Shown here: one piece after another, positions 61,990-64,000 of the stretch
How the letters are laid out: the number at the start of each line of letters is the position of its first letter
How positions within the stretch are numbered: position 1 is the first letter of the stretch
NCBI RefSeq assembly: GCF_017916255.1
Contig: NZ_CP072827.1
Span: 3,683,501-3,747,500, forward strand
DNA: 64,000 bases
Reading direction: 5' to 3'
DNA from: Streptomyces mobaraensis NBRC 13819 = DSM 40847
GTDB lineage: Bacteria > Actinomycetota > Actinomycetes > Streptomycetales > Streptomycetaceae
Position numbers and translations under genes: made by a program
The notes under the pieces: generated by a model
What the model saw: the letters and a program-made list of their open reading frames with translations, nothing else
Databases searched by the model: none
What the model was told of the DNA's origin: nothing

Positions 61990-63285
61990 ATGACTCAGGT
62001 GGTTCCTTGGCGCCGTGAGCTGCGTGGGGTGGGGCGGCATGGTCCTGTGGTGGTGATCGGTGCGGGGCCGTACGGCCTGTCGGTGACCGCACATCTGCGT
62101 GCCTCGGGGGTGGATGTACGTATCTTCGGGGACATCATGGGCAGTTGGCGGCATGCCATGGCCACGGGCATGTTCTTGAAGTCGACACCGCAGGCGACGG
62201 ACCTGTCGGCACCCGTACCCGGGGGGACGCTGGCCGACTTCTGCCGGGCCGTGGGTGGGAGCGTGCTGACGGAGCTGACGCCCATCCCGTGCGCGACCTT
62301 CGTCCGGTACGGCATGTGGTTCACCGAGCATTACGTCGGCGAGGTGGAGAACACCCGCGTCCGGACCGTCGAGCGGTCACGCACCGGCTACCGGGTCTGT
62401 CTGGAGGGCGCCGAGGAAATCGGTGCGGCAGCCGTGGTCGTGGCCACGGGACTGGGCGCGCTCGCCCATATTCCTCCCCGGCTTCTTCCCCTGGCACCGC
62501 GCGGACCGGGACCCGACGCCGCGCTGTCCCACACCAGCCAGCACACCGACCTCTCACGCTACGCCAGGCAGCGCGTGGCCGTGGTGGGCGGTGGCCAGTC
62601 CGCCCTGGAAAGCGCGGCCCTCCTGCACGAAGCAGGCGCCGACGTCCGTGTTCTCGTCCGCAGTCCCCGGATTCGCTGGGGTGACACTCCGGTCCCGCAC
62701 CGCCCTCTTCTTCAGCGGGTCATCAAGCCGTCCTCACCACTCGGCACCGGCTGGGCCCTGGCGACCGTCTGCCACGCGCCCCACGCGGTACGTCGTCTGC
62801 CGGCTCCTTCCCGGCTTCTGCTCCACCGGCGTGCCCTGGGGCCGTCGGGTGGGTGGTGGCTGCGCGAGCGCGTCGAGGGCGTCCTGCCCGTGCACTGTTC
62901 CCGCCACATCGTCCACGCCCACCTCCGCGGCGAGCAGGCACACCTCACGCTTGCGGGCGCGGGAGAAGGTCCGCCGAAGCTGTGCGTCGACCATCTCCTG
63001 GCCGCCACCGGCTACCGCCTCGACCTGGAGGCCCTGGAGTTTCTCTCGCCGGTCCTGCGCCACCGGCTCGACCGAGTCCCCGGCTCGCGGGCCCCCCGCC
63101 TGACCGCGGCGTTCGAGTCCTCCTTCCCGGCCCTGTACTTCACCGGGTCCCTGGCAGCCCCCACCTTCGGCCCCATGCTCCGCTTCGTCGCCGGTACCGC
63201 CTTCGCCGCGCGCCGCATCACTGCCCACCTGACCGGGCGCGCCCCCCACCACGGGCGGTCGGGGGTGGCGGTACGGCGGCAGTGA
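61990..63285 (+). CDS. FAD/NAD(P)-binding oxidoreductase (flavin monooxygenase-like)
   Basis: A 431-residue protein from ATG 61990 (ATG 61912 would add 26 residues). It has an N-terminal FAD Rossmann motif VVVIGAGPYGLSVTAHL and a second NAD(P) Rossmann motif VAVVGGGQSALESAALL. The C-terminal segment SSFPALYFTGSLAAPTFGPMLRFVAG is the FAD-closing strand region. This is the layout of flavin-dependent monooxygenases and related flavoprotein oxidoreductases, but the substrate is unknown. Codon use seems slightly less extreme than in the core genes, hinting at accessory origin. The next gene follows 16 bp later. Confidence 0.75.
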   Translation: MTQVVPWRRELRGVGRHGPVVVIGAGPYGLSVTAHLRASGVDVRIFGDIMGSWRHAMATGMFLKSTPQATDLSAPVPGGTLADFCRAVGGSVLTELTPIPCATFVRYGMWFTEHYVGEVENTRVRTVERSRTGYRVCLEGAEEIGAAAVVVATGLGALAHIPPRLLPLAPRGPGPDAALSHTSQHTDLSRYARQRVAVVGGGQSALESAALLHEAGADVRVLVRSPRIRWGDTPVPHRPLLQRVIKPSSPLGTGWALATVCHAPHAVRRLPAPSRLLLHRRALGPSGGWWLRERVEGVLPVHCSRHIVHAHLRGEQAHLTLAGAGEGPPKLCVDHLLAATGYRLDLEALEFLSPVLRHRLDRVPGSRAPRLTAAFESSFPALYFTGSLAAPTFGPMLRFVAGTAFAARRITAHLTGRAPHHGRSGVAVRRQ

Positions 63286-63301
63286 GAAGATTGCGAGGGT
63301 G

Positions 63302-64000
63302 ATGGTAGTAACCAGTGATATCGAGAAGGCGGCCGAGGTGCTGCGCGCCGGGGGCCTGGTGGCCCTGCCGACGGAGACCGTCTACGGTCTGGGCGCCAAC
63401 GCTGAAGATCCTGCCGCGGTCGCGCAAATCTTCCAGGCCAAGGGACGCCCGCCCACTCACCCGCTGATCGTCCACATCGGCGGCGCGGACCAGCTGGACG
63501 AGTGGGTCGAGGAGGTGCCGGCGACGGCGCGCCTGCTGGCCGAGCACTTCTGGCCGGGGCCGCTGACGCTGGTCCTGCGGCGCGGCCGGCGGGTGCCTCT
63601 CGAAGCCACGGGTGGCCTGGAGACGGTGGCTGTGCGGGTGCCCGACCACCCTGTCGCGCTCGCCCTGCTGGCGGCCTTCGGCGGCGGCATCACGGCTCCG
63701 TCCGCGAACCGCTTCGGCTCGGTCAGCCCCACGACGGCGGACCACGTCCGGGCGGAGCTCGGTGACGCGGTCGGCTTCGTGCTGGACGGCGGCCCGTGCG
63801 GCGTCGGCGTGGAGTCGACCATCGTCGATGTCACGGGCGACGTCCCGGGCATCCTGCGGCCCGGCGGGGTCACCCGCGAGGACCTCGAAGCGGTACTGGG
63901 GCGTCCGGTCACGGTCCCCTCCGCCAGCCACGTCCGGGTGCCGGGCCAGCACCCCTCCCACTACGCGCCCCGTGCGCGGGTCGTCCTGGCCGAGCCGGAG
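63302..64000 (+). CDS. Threonylcarbamoyl-AMP synthase (Sua5/YrdC type), 5' part
   Basis: 233 residues are present and the frame runs off the right edge. The YrdC domain is complete: GGLVALPTETVYGLGA, KGRPPTHPLIVHI, LLAEHFWPGPLTLVL, TAPSANRFGSVSPT and GPCGVGVESTIVDV. After it, GQHPSHYAPRARVVLAE matches the linker to the C-terminal Sua5 domain, so this is the long Sua5 form. It makes threonylcarbamoyl-AMP for the t6A37 tRNA modification. ATG 63302 follows GCGAGGGTG. It may be in one transcript with the upstream oxidoreductase. Confidence 0.9.
   Translation, partial: MVVTSDIEKAAEVLRAGGLVALPTETVYGLGANAEDPAAVAQIFQAKGRPPTHPLIVHIGGADQLDEWVEEVPATARLLAEHFWPGPLTLVLRRGRRVPLEATGGLETVAVRVPDHPVALALLAAFGGGITAPSANRFGSVSPTTADHVRAELGDAVGFVLDGGPCGVGVESTIVDVTGDVPGILRPGGVTREDLEAVLGRPVTVPSASHVRVPGQHPSHYAPRARVVLAEPE

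Noticed and set aside
60542..64000. A prophage or ICE
   Set aside because: No integrase, replication, transfer or phage structural gene is present in the visible part; only a scar-like segment.

Overview
The window reads as chromosomal DNA of a Streptomyces or very close relative. GC content is very high, third codon positions are almost all G/C, GTG starts are common, and the gene set is typical: class E sortases, CrgA, a mycothiol-dependent isomerase family member, the Fha/PstP/RodA/PbpA/PknB locus, a Bpa-type proteasome activator and a TrkA-N potassium channel. From memory of Streptomyces coelicolor, gene order matches the conserved core around SCO3810-SCO3857, some tens of kb from oriC; this was not checked by alignment.

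Region 1 (1-14.7 kb): the tail of a maleylpyruvate-isomerase family gene, a GntR/MFS pair, an XRE regulator, a first branched-chain 2-oxoacid dehydrogenase set (bkdA1-B1-C1), an orphan DevR/NarL response regulator followed by a striking 20-bp-phased array of DevR-box-like palindromes and a flavin-binding PNPOx protein, a phosphotransferase with a large low-complexity insert, and two divergent membrane Ser/Thr kinases.

Region 2 (14.7-27.8 kb): a Bpa-like proteasome activator, a proline-rich surface protein ending in an LPLGTG/TM/Arg tail, a quinone oxidoreductase, a potassium channel, a Uma2 protein, a HAD-like protein, molybdenum cofactor genes (mobA fused to DUF6457, and moeA with an extension of about 430 residues carrying four copies of an LTDVWRSIRD motif), a second bkdA2-B2-C2 set and its divergent Lrp-type regulator.

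Region 3 (27.8-38.8 kb): phenylacetate catabolism in three units, paaH-paaR (minus), paaN (plus) and paaABCDE (plus), interrupted by TrmH and an HTTM/DUF5819 pair. The paaH/paaN and paaA control regions carry the same 14-bp ACCGAnnnnTCGGT palindrome, and the bkd2/lrp region carries a near copy.

Region 4 (38.8-60.5 kb): a rhodanese, a J-domain-like protein, a membrane protein with a divergent MarR repressor and twin operators, tRNA-Leu(CAG), the fhaA-fhaB-pstP-rodA-pbpA operon with pknB behind a long hairpin, two class E sortases with pabA/trpG, a DUF881 protein, crgA, a DnaA-box cluster, a rhomboid protease, cyclophilin, a DUF5324 protein, PAP2 and DedA membrane proteins, and a BlaI/M56 pair with a clear operator. 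Together these serve cell-wall growth, division and envelope sensing.

Region 5 (60.5-64 kb) looks more accessory. It has a tRNA-3'-end-like fragment with its terminator, a perfect 18-bp palindrome, a second Uma2 gene, an FAD oxidoreductase and the start of a Sua5-type threonylcarbamoyl-AMP synthase cut by the window edge.

The main candidates for undescribed biology are the DevR-box array next to an orphan DevR regulator, the repeat-bearing MoeA, the shared PaaR-like and DnaA-box promoters, and the tRNA-scar region.
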